A stretch of 64,000 bases of DNA. Source: Sphingopyxis sp. YR583. Lineage in GTDB: Bacteria; Pseudomonadota; Alphaproteobacteria; Sphingomonadales; Sphingomonadaceae. Below are positions 16,054-26,452 of this stretch, piece after piece. A program made the translations under genes and the position numbers. The notes beneath the pieces were generated by a model. That model did not search any database and was not told the DNA's origin. It saw nothing but the letters and a program-made list of their open reading frames with translations. The DNA lies in assembly GCF_900108295.1 (NCBI RefSeq), contig NZ_FNWK01000002.1, forward strand, positions 682,001 to 746,000, read 5' to 3'. Position 1 is the stretch's first letter. The number at the start of each line of letters is the position of its first letter.

Positions 16054-18168
16054 ATGATCCGCGCCAGCCTTGCCGCGCTTGCCCTCAGCTGCTCCTTGAC
16101 CGCCGTCGCGGCCGCCGCACAGGACGTAAAAGACCCCTATCTCTGGCTGGAGGATATCGAAGGCGCCAAGGCGCTGGACTGGGTCAAAAAGGAAAATGCT
16201 GCCACCGACAAGCTGATCACCGGTCGCCCGGATTTCGAGGCCGACCGCAAGCGTGCGCGCGAAATCCTCGACGACGACCGCCAGATTGCCGAACCCGGCG
16301 AGGTCATGGGTGACATGATCACCAATTTCTGGCGCGACGCGAACAATCCCCGCGGCATCTGGCGCCAGAGTCCGCTGGGCGCCTATCTCGCCGGCAAACC
16401 CGAATGGACGACGCTGATCGACGTCGACGCGCTAGGCAAGGCCGAGAAACAGAGCTGGGTCTGGCACGGCGCCGACTGCCTTGCCCCGGACTACAAGCGC
16501 TGCCTTGTCTCGGTGAGCCCCGGCGGCACCGACGCCGACGTCGTTCGCGAATGGGACCGCACGACGAAAAGCTTCGTCGATGGCGGCTTCACACTGCCGC
16601 AGGCAAAGAGCAGCGTTACATGGGAAGACGCCGACACCTTGCTCGTCGCGACCGACTATGGCGCAGGCAGCATGACGGCGTCGGGTTATCCGCGCATCGT
16701 CAAGCGCTGGAAACGCGGCACGCCGCTCGCGTCGGCGGTGACGGTGGCCGAAGGCGAGCATGAAGATGTCGGGATGAACGTCTTCGCCTTCACCGACGGC
16801 GGCAAGCGCTGGCCGATGATCAGCCGCGGCAAGACCTTCTACACCACCGACTATCTGATCCGCGGCGTCGGCGGCGAGACCTATCATTCGACGATCATCC
16901 CCGAAACCGCGAGCGTCCGCGACGTACTGGGCGGTCAGGCGATCGTCTTTCTCAACCGGGATTTCGGCGAGGGTTTTCCTGCCGGCTCGCTGATATCGCT
17001 GTCGCTTGAGGATATGTCGGCCGACCGGAAGGTGGCGATCATTCCGGTCATGGCGCCGACGAAGGCGCAGGCGATCGAGGACGTCTCGGCGACCGACAAT
17101 ATTCTTTGGGTCAAGGCGCTCGACGATGTCGAGGGCAAGCTCTTCGCGCTGCGCCGCGATCAGCCGAACGGCCGCTGGAGCCAGAAGGAAATCCCGCTCG
17201 CCGCCAACGCCACGGTCAACATCGCGGGTACGATCGGCAAGCGCGACACGATCTTCGCGAGCGCCGAAACGATGCTGATGCCGCCGACGCTCTACGCCGT
17301 GTCCGAAACTGCAGCGCCGCAAGCGGTGCAAAGCCTGCCCGCGACCTTCGACGCCAAGGACATGAGCGTCGAAAAGCGCTTCGCGACGTCGAAGGACGGC
17401 ACGAAAATCCCCTATTTCATCGCACGCAAGAAAGGCGCCACCGGGCCGGTCCCCGCGCTCGTCCACGCCTATGGCGGCTTCCGCGCCGCACAGACACCCG
17501 GCTATCTGACCGGCCAGCCGTATCGCGCTGGGCCGCTCGGGCTGTTCTGGGTCGAGGACGGCAATGCCTATGTCCTCGCCAATATCCGCGGCGGCGGCGA
17601 ATATGGCCCCGCCTGGCATCAGGCGGCGCTGCGCGAAAAGCGTCAGAACAGCTTCGACGATCTCCACGCCGTCGCCGAGGATCTGGTCAAAACCGGGGTC
17701 AGTGCGAAGGGCAAGATCGCGATCTCGGGCCGCTCGAACGGCGGCGTGCTCGTCGGCGCCGCGATGACGCAGCGCCCCGACCTTTATGGCGCCGTGATCT
17801 CGGGCTCGCCGATCAAGGACATGTGGCGTTACAACAAGATGCTCGCGGGCGCCTCGTGGGTTGCCGAATATGGCGATCCCGACGTGCCCGGGGATTGGGC
17901 GTTTCTGTCGAAATATTCGCCGTATCACAACATCCGCAAGGGCGTGAAATATCCGCCGATCTTCCTTTATCTGTCGACCAAGGACGACCGCGTCCACCCC
18001 GGCCATGCGCGCAAATTTGCCGCGCGGCTGATGGAGAATAGCAACCGCGTCTATTATCACGAATATCTGGAAGGCGGCCATTCGGTCGGCGCCGACCATG
18101 CCGAGGATGCGGTGCGCGCCGCGATGCTCCACGGCTTCCTGACGCGCGAACTGGTCGAGAAGAAATAG
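16054..18168 (+). CDS. secreted prolyl oligopeptidase family (S9) peptidase
   Basis: 704 residues with a signal peptide (MIRASLAALALSCSLTAVAA), an N-terminal propeller region beginning DPYLWLEDIEG, and a C-terminal alpha/beta-hydrolase domain. The catalytic serine is in SGRSNGGV, the aspartate in TKDDRVHPGHA and the histidine in LEGGHSVGAD. It is expected to cleave short peptides after proline or related residues in the periplasm. The ATG at 16054, preceded by GGGGAGA, opens the signal peptide; an upstream ATG at 16003 is unlikely. Confidence 0.92.
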   Translation: MIRASLAALALSCSLTAVAAAAQDVKDPYLWLEDIEGAKALDWVKKENAATDKLITGRPDFEADRKRAREILDDDRQIAEPGEVMGDMITNFWRDANNPRGIWRQSPLGAYLAGKPEWTTLIDVDALGKAEKQSWVWHGADCLAPDYKRCLVSVSPGGTDADVVREWDRTTKSFVDGGFTLPQAKSSVTWEDADTLLVATDYGAGSMTASGYPRIVKRWKRGTPLASAVTVAEGEHEDVGMNVFAFTDGGKRWPMISRGKTFYTTDYLIRGVGGETYHSTIIPETASVRDVLGGQAIVFLNRDFGEGFPAGSLISLSLEDMSADRKVAIIPVMAPTKAQAIEDVSATDNILWVKALDDVEGKLFALRRDQPNGRWSQKEIPLAANATVNIAGTIGKRDTIFASAETMLMPPTLYAVSETAAPQAVQSLPATFDAKDMSVEKRFATSKDGTKIPYFIARKKGATGPVPALVHAYGGFRAAQTPGYLTGQPYRAGPLGLFWVEDGNAYVLANIRGGGEYGPAWHQAALREKRQNSFDDLHAVAEDLVKTGVSAKGKIAISGRSNGGVLVGAAMTQRPDLYGAVISGSPIKDMWRYNKMLAGASWVAEYGDPDVPGDWAFLSKYSPYHNIRKGVKYPPIFLYLSTKDDRVHPGHARKFAARLMENSNRVYYHEYLEGGHSVGADHAEDAVRAAMLHGFLTRELVEKK

Positions 18169-18180
18169 CGATTCCGCCGC

Positions 18181-18714
18181 CTAGCGGATCTGCCGTTTCT
18201 CCAGTTTTCGCGCGAGCGTGCGCCGGTGCATCCCGAGCCGGCGCGCGGTCTCCGAAATGTTGAAATCGGTCTCGACCAGCATCTGGTGGATATGCTCCCA
18301 TTCGACGGTCTTGATCGACGATTGGCGGTCGCCGACCGGCGTTTCGGCATTCCCCTCGGCGCGGTCGAACGCCGCCTCGATATCATCGGTGTTCGACGGC
18401 TTGGCGAGATAATAGGACGCGCCGAGCTTGATCGCCTCAACCGCGGTCGCGATGCTCGCAAAGCCGGTGAGCACGACGATCCGCATCGCGGCATCCGACG
18501 CGCGCAGCGCCTGCACGCACGCGAGCCCCGACGCGCTGCCCAGCTTCAGGTCGACGACCGCATAGCCCGGCCGGAACGCCTGCAGGTGCGCCTCCATTTC
18601 CTCGGGGCCATGCGCCACCTGCACGACATAGCCGCGCCGCTCGAACGAGCGCTTCAGCGTGCGCGCAAACGGCTCGTCATCCTCGACGATCAACAGCTTC
18701 CGCGTCTCGTTCAC
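18181..18714 (-). CDS. regA: redox response regulator, RegA/PrrA/ActR family
   Basis: 177 residues. The receiver domain has the acidic pair in VEDDE, the phospho-acceptor Asp55 in VVDLKLG and the conserved Lys in LAKPSNTDD. A proline-poor linker leads to a Fis-type helix-turn-helix (NISETARRLGMHRRTLARKL), diagnostic for RegA/PrrA/ActR. It controls respiratory and redox genes in alphaproteobacteria. Its start overlaps the regB stop by four bases. Confidence 0.93.
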   Translation of the reverse strand: MNETRKLLIVEDDEPFARTLKRSFERRGYVVQVAHGPEEMEAHLQAFRPGYAVVDLKLGSASGLACVQALRASDAAMRIVVLTGFASIATAVEAIKLGASYYLAKPSNTDDIEAAFDRAEGNAETPVGDRQSSIKTVEWEHIHQMLVETDFNISETARRLGMHRRTLARKLEKRQIR

Positions 18715-20018
18715 GCCCTTTCTCCTTCGGGCCGCGCGACCGCCGAAATCGGCAGCGTGATGCGAACCAGCGCACCACCCGCATCGCGGTTCGCCACCGT
18801 CGCGCCGCCACCAAGCTTGCGCAAGACATTGACCAGCAGGAACAGCCCCAGCCCACCGCCCGGCCGTCCTTTGGTCGATCGATAGGGCTGGCCGAACTGC
18901 TCGAGCATCTCGTCGCTGAACCCCGGCCCGCGGTCGGCAATTTCGATCACCGCCATGTCGCCGTCGCGCGTCGCGCTGACGCCGACCCAGTCGGGCGAAA
19001 CTTCGGACGCATTGTCCATCACATTGTCGATCACCTGCCGCAGCGCGGGGTCCGACACGATCGCGACGTCGGCGCCGAAGCGGTCGTTGAACTCGACCGT
19101 CCCAGGGCGCCGCAGCGCGCGCGATCCTGTGACGATATCGGTCAGGAACGCGCGCATCGTGGTGAGCTGCGGCGCCTCGCCGCGCGCCTCTCCCGCCGAC
19201 ATCAGGATGCCGCTGACGATTGCCTTGCAGCGCTGCACCGCGGCATCCATGTCGGCCAGATCCTCCTGCATCTCGCGATCCTTCGCGAGGCGGGGCGCCG
19301 CTTTCCAGTCGCCGATCAGCACCGACAGCGTCGACAAGGGCGTGCCAAGTTCGTGCGCCGCGCCCGACGCGAGCAGCCCCATGCGCACGATATGATCCTC
19401 CTCTGCCGCGCGCTGGCGGCTCGCCGCGAGCGCGGCGTCGCTGTCGCGCAAATTGCGGCTGATCCGCGTGACGAACGCCACGAGGAGCACCGCAATGAGC
19501 AGGAAGCAGACGAAGCTGCCCTGAAGATAGAGCTTCATCGGATCAGCCGCATAGGGCGGCGGCAATACGAGCGGGGTCGGATCGATCCGCAGTGCCGCCA
19601 GCGCCGCCAACGCCGCTGCGACGATCGCCCATGACGAACGCGGGGTCAGCAGGATCGCCCCGATCACCACCTGAAGCAGGAAGAGCGACGCAAAAGGATT
19701 CGCGAGCCCGCCACTGTGATGGAGTTGCCACCCCAGCGCAGCCACGTCGAACAGCAGCACCGCGGTCAGTTCGGCGTTGGTCACCACCCGGCCGCGCCGC
19801 AGCAAGGCGATATTCGCGAAATTGATCGCGATCACCACCATGATCGCCGCGAGCAATGGCGCACGCGGCAGGGAAATACCCATGGGCCCGCTGACGATGC
19901 CGATCGTCGCAAGTTGTCCGCCGACCGCAAGCCAGCGAAGCTGGATCAGCAACGTCATGTTGCGGCGACCGGCGGGTGCGCGCGAGGGCGCGGTTGGCGG
20001 GATGGTCGGGCGGGTCAT
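18711..20018 (-). CDS. regB: redox sensor histidine kinase, RegB/PrrB/ActS family
   Basis: 435 residues. The N-terminal membrane domain has about six helices and contains GGLANPF, the GGxxNPF quinone-sensing motif of RegB. The H-box is ASGAAHELGTPLSTL. A cysteine in VQRCKAI sits where the redox-active Cys of RegB is expected. The ATPase domain shows DNASEVSPD, DRGPGF and GGGLGLFL. It phosphorylates RegA. Start and stop codons overlap surf1 and regA by four bases each, so it is translationally coupled to the oxidase operon. Confidence 0.93.
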   Translation of the reverse strand: MTRPTIPPTAPSRAPAGRRNMTLLIQLRWLAVGGQLATIGIVSGPMGISLPRAPLLAAIMVVIAINFANIALLRRGRVVTNAELTAVLLFDVAALGWQLHHSGGLANPFASLFLLQVVIGAILLTPRSSWAIVAAALAALAALRIDPTPLVLPPPYAADPMKLYLQGSFVCFLLIAVLLVAFVTRISRNLRDSDAALAASRQRAAEEDHIVRMGLLASGAAHELGTPLSTLSVLIGDWKAAPRLAKDREMQEDLADMDAAVQRCKAIVSGILMSAGEARGEAPQLTTMRAFLTDIVTGSRALRRPGTVEFNDRFGADVAIVSDPALRQVIDNVMDNASEVSPDWVGVSATRDGDMAVIEIADRGPGFSDEMLEQFGQPYRSTKGRPGGGLGLFLLVNVLRKLGGGATVANRDAGGALVRITLPISAVARPEGERA

Positions 20019-20719
20019 CGATCCCGGATACGCCACAGCCGCCACGCAAAAAAGAGGCTGAGCGCACAAAGCGCAAACCAGGTCAGCGCATAGACCAGAT
20101 GATTGTCGGGAAAGCGCACGACGGTCAGCCCGCCGACGGGATAACCGCCCGCGTTCGGTGCCATATCGGCATCGACGAAATAGGGCGCGGAGTTGCCGAG
20201 CCCCCTCGCCTGCGCAATCGCCGCGACGTCGCGCGAAAACCAGCGATCCGCCACCGGATCGTTCGAACGGAGAAAAGCTCCGCCGGGCTCGGTGACGCGC
20301 AGCAGGCCGGTCACGGTCGCCAGACCCGCGGCATTTCCCGCCGCGCGCGTCCTTGCGTCGTGCCGCGCTTTTGGCACGAAACCGCGATTGACGAGCAGCG
20401 TGAAATCGGGCGTTTCGAGTGGCGTCATCACCCAATAGCCGGGCCCAAGATCGGTCACGGCCTGCACAAGCGTCTCGCGATCATGCCGGAAGCTGCCCGT
20501 CGCACTTATCCGGCGATAGGCATCATGCTTCGCGCTGACCGCCTTCCACTGCGCCGGCCCGGGCGCCGCTACCGGCGCCGCATGGATGCGCTCCTCGACC
20601 GACGCGACCAGCTCATGCTTCCACACGCGCCGTTCGAGCTGCCAGACGCCGAGCGCCGCGAGACCGATCGCCGCGATCAGCGCCGCCGCGGCAAAGGCCG
20701 CGCGGCGGACGCGTGTCAC
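20015..20719 (-). CDS. surf1: SURF1-family oxidase assembly factor
   Basis: About 234 residues with one N-terminal and one C-terminal membrane helix flanking a periplasmic domain (GVWQLERRVWK, GYWVMTPLE, VNRGFVP). This is the SURF1/SHY1 layout, involved in heme A insertion or oxidase assembly. Paracoccus has a quinol-oxidase-specific Surf1, and the operon position here suggests the same. The GTG at 20719 is preferred because it overlaps the cyoD stop (GTGA), matching the other junctions in this operon; an ATG at 20797 is possible. Confidence 0.88.
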   Translation of the reverse strand: MTRVRRAAFAAAALIAAIGLAALGVWQLERRVWKHELVASVEERIHAAPVAAPGPAQWKAVSAKHDAYRRISATGSFRHDRETLVQAVTDLGPGYWVMTPLETPDFTLLVNRGFVPKARHDARTRAAGNAAGLATVTGLLRVTEPGGAFLRSNDPVADRWFSRDVAAIAQARGLGNSAPYFVDADMAPNAGGYPVGGLTVVRFPDNHLVYALTWFALCALSLFFAWRLWRIRDR

Positions 20720-21102
20720 GGAATCTGACTCGCCGACTGGCTCGTCGGTTCGTGCGGCATCGGCATCATATTGGTGTTGAGGTGATGCATCACCCACAGC
20801 GAGCCTGCGAGCATGATCACGACAACGATGATCGTGAAGACGAGCGAGGTCAGCGACCAGCCGCCCTCGGCCTTCGGCGTCATATGGAGGAAGAAGACCA
20901 TGTGGACGACGATCTGCACCACGGCGAAGCCCATGATGATCGCCCCCGTCGCGCCCGCGCTGAGCGGCATCGTCATCACCAGCCAGAAGGGAATGGCGGT
21001 CAAAATCACCGACAGGACGAAACCGATGACATAGTCACGCATCGACGCGTGCGGCATCTCGATCTCGTGGTGCGCGTCGTGCGCGTGGGTATCGTGGCTC
21101 AC
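20716..21102 (-). CDS. cyoD: quinol oxidase subunit IV
   Basis: 128 residues with three membrane helices and an N-terminal His-rich stretch ([12 protein letters not shown]). The segment [17 protein letters not shown] is typical of CyoD. The GTG start at 21102 overlaps the cyoC stop. It is a small stabilising subunit of the heme-copper quinol oxidase. Confidence 0.9.
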   Translation of the reverse strand: MSHDTHAHDAHHEIEMPHASMRDYVIGFVLSVILTAIPFWLVMTMPLSAGATGAIIMGFAVVQIVVHMVFFLHMTPKAEGGWSLTSLVFTIIVVVIMLAGSLWVMHHLNTNMMPMPHEPTSQSASQIP

Positions 21103-21725
21103 CGCAGCACTCCCATCAGATAGACAAAGGTGAAGACGCCGATCCACACGACGTCGAGGAAGTGCCAGAACATCGAAAGGCACATTACGCGGCGCTTGTT
21201 CGCGGCGATCAGCCCATGCTTCGACAGCTGGAACATCAGCGTCACCAGCCAGATGACGCCGAAGGTGACGTGCAGCCCGTGCGTACCGACAAGGGTGAAG
21301 AAGCTCGACAGGAAGGCGCTGCGCTGCGGCGTCGCACCGATTTCGATCAGGTGGTGGAACTCGTAAAGCTCGATCCCGAGGAAGGCGAGCCCGAACAGGC
21401 CGGTGATCGCGAGCCAGGTCTGGACGCCCTTCACCTTGCCCTGCTGCATCTGAAGCACCGCAAAGCCATAGGTGATCGACGAGAAAAGCAGCATCGCGGT
21501 GTTCAGCGCAATGAGCTTCAGATCGAACAGATCCTTCGGTGCGGGCCCTGCGGCATAGCTGCCGCCGAGCACGGCGTAACAGGCAAACAGGATCGCAAAG
21601 ATGAGGCAATCGCTCATCAGGTAGATCCAGAAGCCCAGCATCGTGCTGTGCCCCTCGGGGTGCGCATGCTCGTCGAGGTCGTAGAACTGGACGGGCTCGT
21701 CTGCGGTTATCGTTTTGGCACTCAT
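21099..21725 (-). CDS. cyoC: quinol oxidase subunit III
   Basis: 208 residues with five membrane helices, the CyoC/CoxC family pattern ([47 protein letters not shown]). It is the accessory core subunit of a heme-copper quinol oxidase. It begins four bases after the cyoB stop and overlaps cyoD by four bases. Confidence 0.94.
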   Translation of the reverse strand: MSAKTITADEPVQFYDLDEHAHPEGHSTMLGFWIYLMSDCLIFAILFACYAVLGGSYAAGPAPKDLFDLKLIALNTAMLLFSSITYGFAVLQMQQGKVKGVQTWLAITGLFGLAFLGIELYEFHHLIEIGATPQRSAFLSSFFTLVGTHGLHVTFGVIWLVTLMFQLSKHGLIAANKRRVMCLSMFWHFLDVVWIGVFTFVYLMGVLR

Positions 21726-21729
21726 CGGA

Positions 21730-23742
21730 TCAGGCTCCGGCCGCCAGCTGGCGGGTGCGCGCTTCTTCGACCGCGGTGACCGTCGCCGCCGGAATGTCGA
21801 AATCGCGCTTGTAGTTGAAGGTATGATAGATCGCGCCGACGATCGTCGCGACAAAGCTGACGGCGACCAGCCACCAGATATGCCAGACCAGCGCGAAGCC
21901 CATGACGAGGCAGAAGCCCGACAGGATGATCCCCGTGCCCGTATTGCTCGGCATATGGATATCGCGATAGCCATCGACCGGCCGCTGGTGTCCGCGCGTC
22001 TTCATATCGTACCAGGCGTCGAGGTCGTGGATCACCGGGGTGAAGGCGAAATTGTAATCTGGCGGCGGCGAGCTGGTCGCCCATTCGAGCGTGCGGCCGT
22101 TCCACGGGTCGCCGCCGGTTTCGTCGCGCAGTTCTTTGCGGCGCCAGATGCTCACCGCGAACTGGACCAGCATCGCACCGATGCCCGCGGCGACGATCAG
22201 TGCGCCGATGCCCGCGATCACGAACCAGATTTGCAGGCTCGGGTCGTCGAACACGCGCATGCGCCGCGTCACGCCCATCAGGCCGAGGATATAGAGCGGC
22301 GTGAAGGCGACCCAGAAACCGACGACCCAGCACCAGAAGCTGACCTTGCCCCAGAAGACGTCGAGCTTGTAGCCGAACGCCTTGGGCCACCAATAGTTGA
22401 TCGCCGCGAACAGGCCGAACAGCACGCCGCCGATGATCACATTGTGGAAATGCGCGATCAGGAACAGCGAATTGTGCAGCACGAAGTCGGCGGGCGGCAC
22501 CGCGAGCAGCACCCCGGTCATGCCGCCGATGACGAAGGTCAGCATGAAGGCGATCGTCCACATCATCGGCAGTTCGAACCGGATGCGGCCGCGGTACATG
22601 GTGAACAGCCAGTTGAAGAGCTTCGCCCCCGTCGGGATCGAGATCACCATCGTCGTGATGCCGAAGAAGCTGTTGACGCTCGCCCCCGATCCCATGGTGA
22701 AGAAATGGTGCAGCCAGACGAGGTACGACAGGATCGTGATACAGATCGTCGCATAGACCATCGAGGTATAGCCGAAGAGCCTTTTGCCCGAGAAGGTCGA
22801 CGTGACTTCGGAGAAGACCCCGAACAGCGGCAGCACGAGGATGTAAACCTCGGGGTGACCCCAGATCCAGATCAGGTTCACATACATCATCGGCGAACCG
22901 CCGAGATCGTTGGTGAAGAAGTTCGTGCCGACATAGCGGTCGAGCGTCAGCAGCACGAGCGTCGCGGTCAGGATCGGGAAGGAGGCGACGATCAGGATGT
23001 TGGCGCAGAGGCTGGTCCAGGTGAAGACCGGCATCTTCATCAGGCCCATGCCCGGAGCGCGGAGCTTCAGGATCGTGACGATCAGGTTGATCCCCGACAG
23101 CGTCGTCCCGATCCCCGCTATCTGCAGCCCCCAGATATAATAATCGACGCCGACATTGGGACTATAGGATATCCCCGACAGCGGCGGATAGGCGAGCCAG
23201 CCGGTCTGCGCATATTCGCCGACGAACAGCGAGATCATCGTCAGCACCGCGCCGGCGGTCGTCATCCAGAAACTGAAATTGTTGAGGAAGGGGAAGCTGA
23301 CGTCGCGCGCGCCGATCTGCAGCGGCACGACATAGTTCATCAGCCCGGTGATGAACGGCATCGCGACGAAGAAGATCATGATCACGCCATGCGCGGTGAA
23401 GACCTGGTCATAATGGTGCGGCGTGAGATACCCCTCGGACCCGTTGAACGCCATCGCTTGCTGTAGCCGCATCATGATCGCGTCGGCAAAGCCGCGCAGG
23501 AACATGATGAGCCCCAAGATCATGTACATGATCCCGATGCGCTTGTGGTCGACGGTGGTGAACCATTCGGTCCACAAATAGCCCCAGAGGCGGAATTTGG
23601 TGATCAGACCGAGCACGGCGATGCCGCCGAGGACGACGCCGATGAAAGTGACGACGAGGATCGGCTCGTGCAGCGGCAGCGCCTCGAGCGACAGCTTGCC
23701 GAGAAACGGACCGGTTTCGGGTGCGGGATGCGGGATGGTCAT
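21730..23742 (-). CDS. cyoB: quinol oxidase subunit I
   Basis: 670 residues, the catalytic subunit with about 14 membrane helices. Visible features include the heme-ligand region [11 protein letters not shown], the CuB/His-Tyr segment [14 protein letters not shown], the paired histidines in [10 protein letters not shown], and [10 protein letters not shown]. It reduces oxygen to water and pumps protons using quinol electrons. The ATG at 23742 matches the family start. Heme type, O or A, cannot be fixed from sequence; the linked surf1 makes a ba3 enzyme possible. Confidence 0.96.
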   Translation of the reverse strand: MTIPHPAPETGPFLGKLSLEALPLHEPILVVTFIGVVLGGIAVLGLITKFRLWGYLWTEWFTTVDHKRIGIMYMILGLIMFLRGFADAIMMRLQQAMAFNGSEGYLTPHHYDQVFTAHGVIMIFFVAMPFITGLMNYVVPLQIGARDVSFPFLNNFSFWMTTAGAVLTMISLFVGEYAQTGWLAYPPLSGISYSPNVGVDYYIWGLQIAGIGTTLSGINLIVTILKLRAPGMGLMKMPVFTWTSLCANILIVASFPILTATLVLLTLDRYVGTNFFTNDLGGSPMMYVNLIWIWGHPEVYILVLPLFGVFSEVTSTFSGKRLFGYTSMVYATICITILSYLVWLHHFFTMGSGASVNSFFGITTMVISIPTGAKLFNWLFTMYRGRIRFELPMMWTIAFMLTFVIGGMTGVLLAVPPADFVLHNSLFLIAHFHNVIIGGVLFGLFAAINYWWPKAFGYKLDVFWGKVSFWCWVVGFWVAFTPLYILGLMGVTRRMRVFDDPSLQIWFVIAGIGALIVAAGIGAMLVQFAVSIWRRKELRDETGGDPWNGRTLEWATSSPPPDYNFAFTPVIHDLDAWYDMKTRGHQRPVDGYRDIHMPSNTGTGIILSGFCLVMGFALVWHIWWLVAVSFVATIVGAIYHTFNYKRDFDIPAATVTAVEEARTRQLAAGA

Positions 23743-23759
23743 GTTGATCTCGGGCTTCT

Positions 23760-24941
23760 TCAGGACATCGGGCGTTCGGCGGCGGGTGCGCGCAGCGCCG
23801 TGCGTTCGGGCTTGGACGGATGGGGCAGCCCCTCGCCCTTCAGCTTGTCGGGGGCGACGGGCTTCGCGTCGGGGCGGTCGTTCGACATCACCGGCGAACT
23901 GCAATAGGCCGCGACATAGCGCATGCTCCAGCGTGCCGCATCGACCGTTCCGCGTGCGGCGAACTTGTCATAGGTGACCTGCCGGACATTGCCGATGCCC
24001 GCGATGCCGGCGCCGCCGGCGGCGTCGAGCGACATCATATCGTGCATGCACATCTTGCCGGGCTCGACGCACATATTGACGACGGCGTCGAACAGCTGCG
24101 GATCGCTCGCGGCAAAGCGGCGGACGGGCTCCTTGTGCGTCGGCTTTTCAAGCTTCAGATAGGTATCGCGGCTAAGGTCGCCTTCGGCCGAGGCCTTGGC
24201 GGTCGCAACCCATTTGTCGAACTCGCCCGCGGGCAGGCTCTTCACCGCAAAGCGCATGTTCGAAAAGCCCCAGCCCGAATAATTGGCCGAAAAGCCTTCA
24301 TAATTGCCGGTCTTGTCGAACACGCCGTGCAGCTTGGTTTCCATGCCGGGCATCGCATAAATCTGTCCCGCAAGCGCGGGCACGTAAAAGCTGTTCATTA
24401 CCGACGAGGAGGAGATGCGGAACCGCACGGGCCGGTTCACCGGCAGCGCCAGCTCGTTCACCGTCGCGACGCCCTGTTCGGGATAGATGAACAGCCATTT
24501 CCAGTCGAGCGCGACGACCTGCACGTCGAGCGGCTTCACTTCCGCCGCCACCGGCTGGCCCGGCCCCGTGCGCGCCAGCGGGCGATAGGGATCGAGCAGA
24601 TGCGTCGCGACCCACGTCACCGCGCCCAAACAGATGATGATCAGCAGCGGCGCCGACCAGATGACCAGCTCGAGCTGCGTCGAATGATCCCAATCGGGCT
24701 TGTAAGTCGCCTCCTTGTTCGACGCGCGATATTTCCACGCGAAGAAGATCGTCAGCCCCATCACAGGCACGATGATCAGCAGCATCAGGACCGTCGACAG
24801 GATGATCAGGTCGCCCTGCTGACGCGCAACGTCGCCGGCAGGGTCGAGCACGATCAACCCGCAACCCGACAGCAGAGGCAGCGCGGCGATCAGCGGCAAA
24901 AGCCGCAATCGGGCGAGAAAACGGGGGAGATTGCTTGGCAT
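23760..24941 (-). CDS. cyoA: quinol oxidase subunit II
   Basis: 393-residue lipoprotein with lipobox LPLLSGCGL and two membrane helices, followed by a periplasmic cupredoxin domain. The CuA cysteine motif of cytochrome c oxidases is absent; the position reads [11 protein letters not shown]. This identifies a quinol rather than a cytochrome c oxidase. It has a longer C-terminal tail, including a Cys/Met-rich stretch ([14 protein letters not shown]), than minimal CyoA. It is first in the operon. Confidence 0.94.
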   Translation of the reverse strand: MPSNLPRFLARLRLLPLIAALPLLSGCGLIVLDPAGDVARQQGDLIILSTVLMLLIIVPVMGLTIFFAWKYRASNKEATYKPDWDHSTQLELVIWSAPLLIIICLGAVTWVATHLLDPYRPLARTGPGQPVAAEVKPLDVQVVALDWKWLFIYPEQGVATVNELALPVNRPVRFRISSSSVMNSFYVPALAGQIYAMPGMETKLHGVFDKTGNYEGFSANYSGWGFSNMRFAVKSLPAGEFDKWVATAKASAEGDLSRDTYLKLEKPTHKEPVRRFAASDPQLFDAVVNMCVEPGKMCMHDMMSLDAAGGAGIAGIGNVRQVTYDKFAARGTVDAARWSMRYVAAYCSSPVMSNDRPDAKPVAPDKLKGEGLPHPSKPERTALRAPAAERPMS

Positions 24942-24978
24942 GATGCGCGCCTAGGCCTCCTTTGTTGCACTGCACATA

Positions 24979-24991
24979 GGACATTTTGTCC
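24979..24991. promoter_or_regulatory. dyad upstream of the cyo operon
   Basis: GGACA-TTT-TGTCC is a perfect inverted repeat 38 bases upstream of the cyoA start, in an AT-rich patch that could hold the operon promoter (TTGGAC and TATGTG lie on the minus strand nearby). It is a candidate binding site for a repressor or RegA-like activator. Inferred from symmetry only. Confidence 0.4.
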
Positions 24992-25110
24992 AATCCCGCG
25001 ACCGCTCTTCATCGCGCAGGGGCATTTTCATTCCGGGCGATTTTGCCCTATGACCGACTCGTGCCCCCGCATCTTGTCTTGCGGATGGCGCCAGCTCAAG
25101 GATTGTTACC

Positions 25111-26439
25111 ATGGCTGCCGATACCGTGCCCACCACCGAGGTCGAACGCGACGCCCGCGCCCTCCATGAAGACGGCGGCCACCGCATCGACCCCGCCGAA
25201 ATCGCGATCGGCGTCATCATCGGCCGCACCTCCGAATTCTTCGACTTCTTCGTCTACGCCATCGCGTCGGTGCTGGTATTCCCGAAGCTCGTCTTCCCGC
25301 ACCTCGACCCGCTGACCGGCACGCTCTGGTCCTTCGCGATCTTCGCGCTCGCCTTCGTGTCGCGCCCGGTCGGCACGATCATCTTCACCGCGATCGACCG
25401 CGCCTATGGCCGCGGCGCAAAGCTGACGATCGCGCTCTTTCTGCTCGGCGGCTCGACCGCGGCTATCGCCTTCCTGCCCGGCTATGAATCGATCGGCATC
25501 GGCGCCGCGCTCCTCCTCGCGCTCTTCCGCATGGGTCAGGGCGTCGCGCTCGGCGGCTCGTGGGACGGTCTCGCCTCGCTGCTCGCGATCAACGCGCCCG
25601 AAAAGCGTCGCGGCTGGTACGCAATGATCCCGCAGCTTGGTGCGCCGCTGGGCCTGATCGTCGCCAGCCTGCTCTTCATGTTCCTGATCGCGGCGCTGCC
25701 GGCGCAGGATTTCCTCGACTGGGGCTGGCGTTATCCCTTCTTCGTCGCCTTCGCGATCAACGTCGTGGCGCTGTTTGCGCGGCTGCGCATCGTCGTGACT
25801 CCCGAATATGCCGAATTGTTCGAGAATCGCGCGCTCGAGCCCGCACCTTTGCTCGACACGGTCCGGTCGGAATGGAAGACGATCGTCATCGGCACCTTCG
25901 CACCGCTCGCCAGCTTCGCGATGTTCCACATGGTCACCGTCTATCCGCTGTCGTGGGTCTTCCTGTTCACCGACGAGACTCCCGTGCGCTTCCTGATGAT
26001 CGAGGCGATCGCCGCCGTTGTCGGTATCGGAGCGATCGTTGCGTCGGGCATTCTTGCCGACCGCATCGGACGCCGCACGCTGCTTGGCGCGACGGCGGCC
26101 GCGATCGCCGCGTTCAGCGGCTTCGCACCGCAACTGCTCGACGCGGGCGAGTTCGGTGAGGCGGCGTTCATGATCCTCGGCTTCCTCCTTCTCGGCCTCT
26201 CGTTCGGCCAGTCGTCGGGCGCGCTCTCGTCGAACTTCCAGCCGCGCCACCGCTACACCGGCTCGGCCCTCACCTCCGACCTTGCATGGCTGTTCGGCGC
26301 CGGTTTCGCCCCGATGATCGCGCTGTGGCTGTCCAGCCAGTACGGGCTGATCGCGGCGGGCGGCTATCTGCTGTCGGGCGCGATCGTCACGCTCGTCGCG
26401 CTGTGGCTCAACCGCGAGCTCGCCAGCACGATCGACTGA
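25111..26439 (+). CDS. MFS transporter, metabolite:H+ symporter (MHS) type
   Basis: 442 residues with about 12 membrane helices. The N-terminus has IAIGVIIGRTSEFFDFFVYA and the loop 2-3 motif DRAYGRGAKLT. ADRIGRRTLLG repeats the motif in the second half. This is the MHS/proline-betaine transporter layout, which imports organic acids or osmolytes. Substrate unknown. It is transcribed divergently from the cyo operon. Confidence 0.86.
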   Translation: MAADTVPTTEVERDARALHEDGGHRIDPAEIAIGVIIGRTSEFFDFFVYAIASVLVFPKLVFPHLDPLTGTLWSFAIFALAFVSRPVGTIIFTAIDRAYGRGAKLTIALFLLGGSTAAIAFLPGYESIGIGAALLLALFRMGQGVALGGSWDGLASLLAINAPEKRRGWYAMIPQLGAPLGLIVASLLFMFLIAALPAQDFLDWGWRYPFFVAFAINVVALFARLRIVVTPEYAELFENRALEPAPLLDTVRSEWKTIVIGTFAPLASFAMFHMVTVYPLSWVFLFTDETPVRFLMIEAIAAVVGIGAIVASGILADRIGRRTLLGATAAAIAAFSGFAPQLLDAGEFGEAAFMILGFLLLGLSFGQSSGALSSNFQPRHRYTGSALTSDLAWLFGAGFAPMIALWLSSQYGLIAAGGYLLSGAIVTLVALWLNRELASTID

Positions 26440-26452
26440 TCCGCAAACCCGG

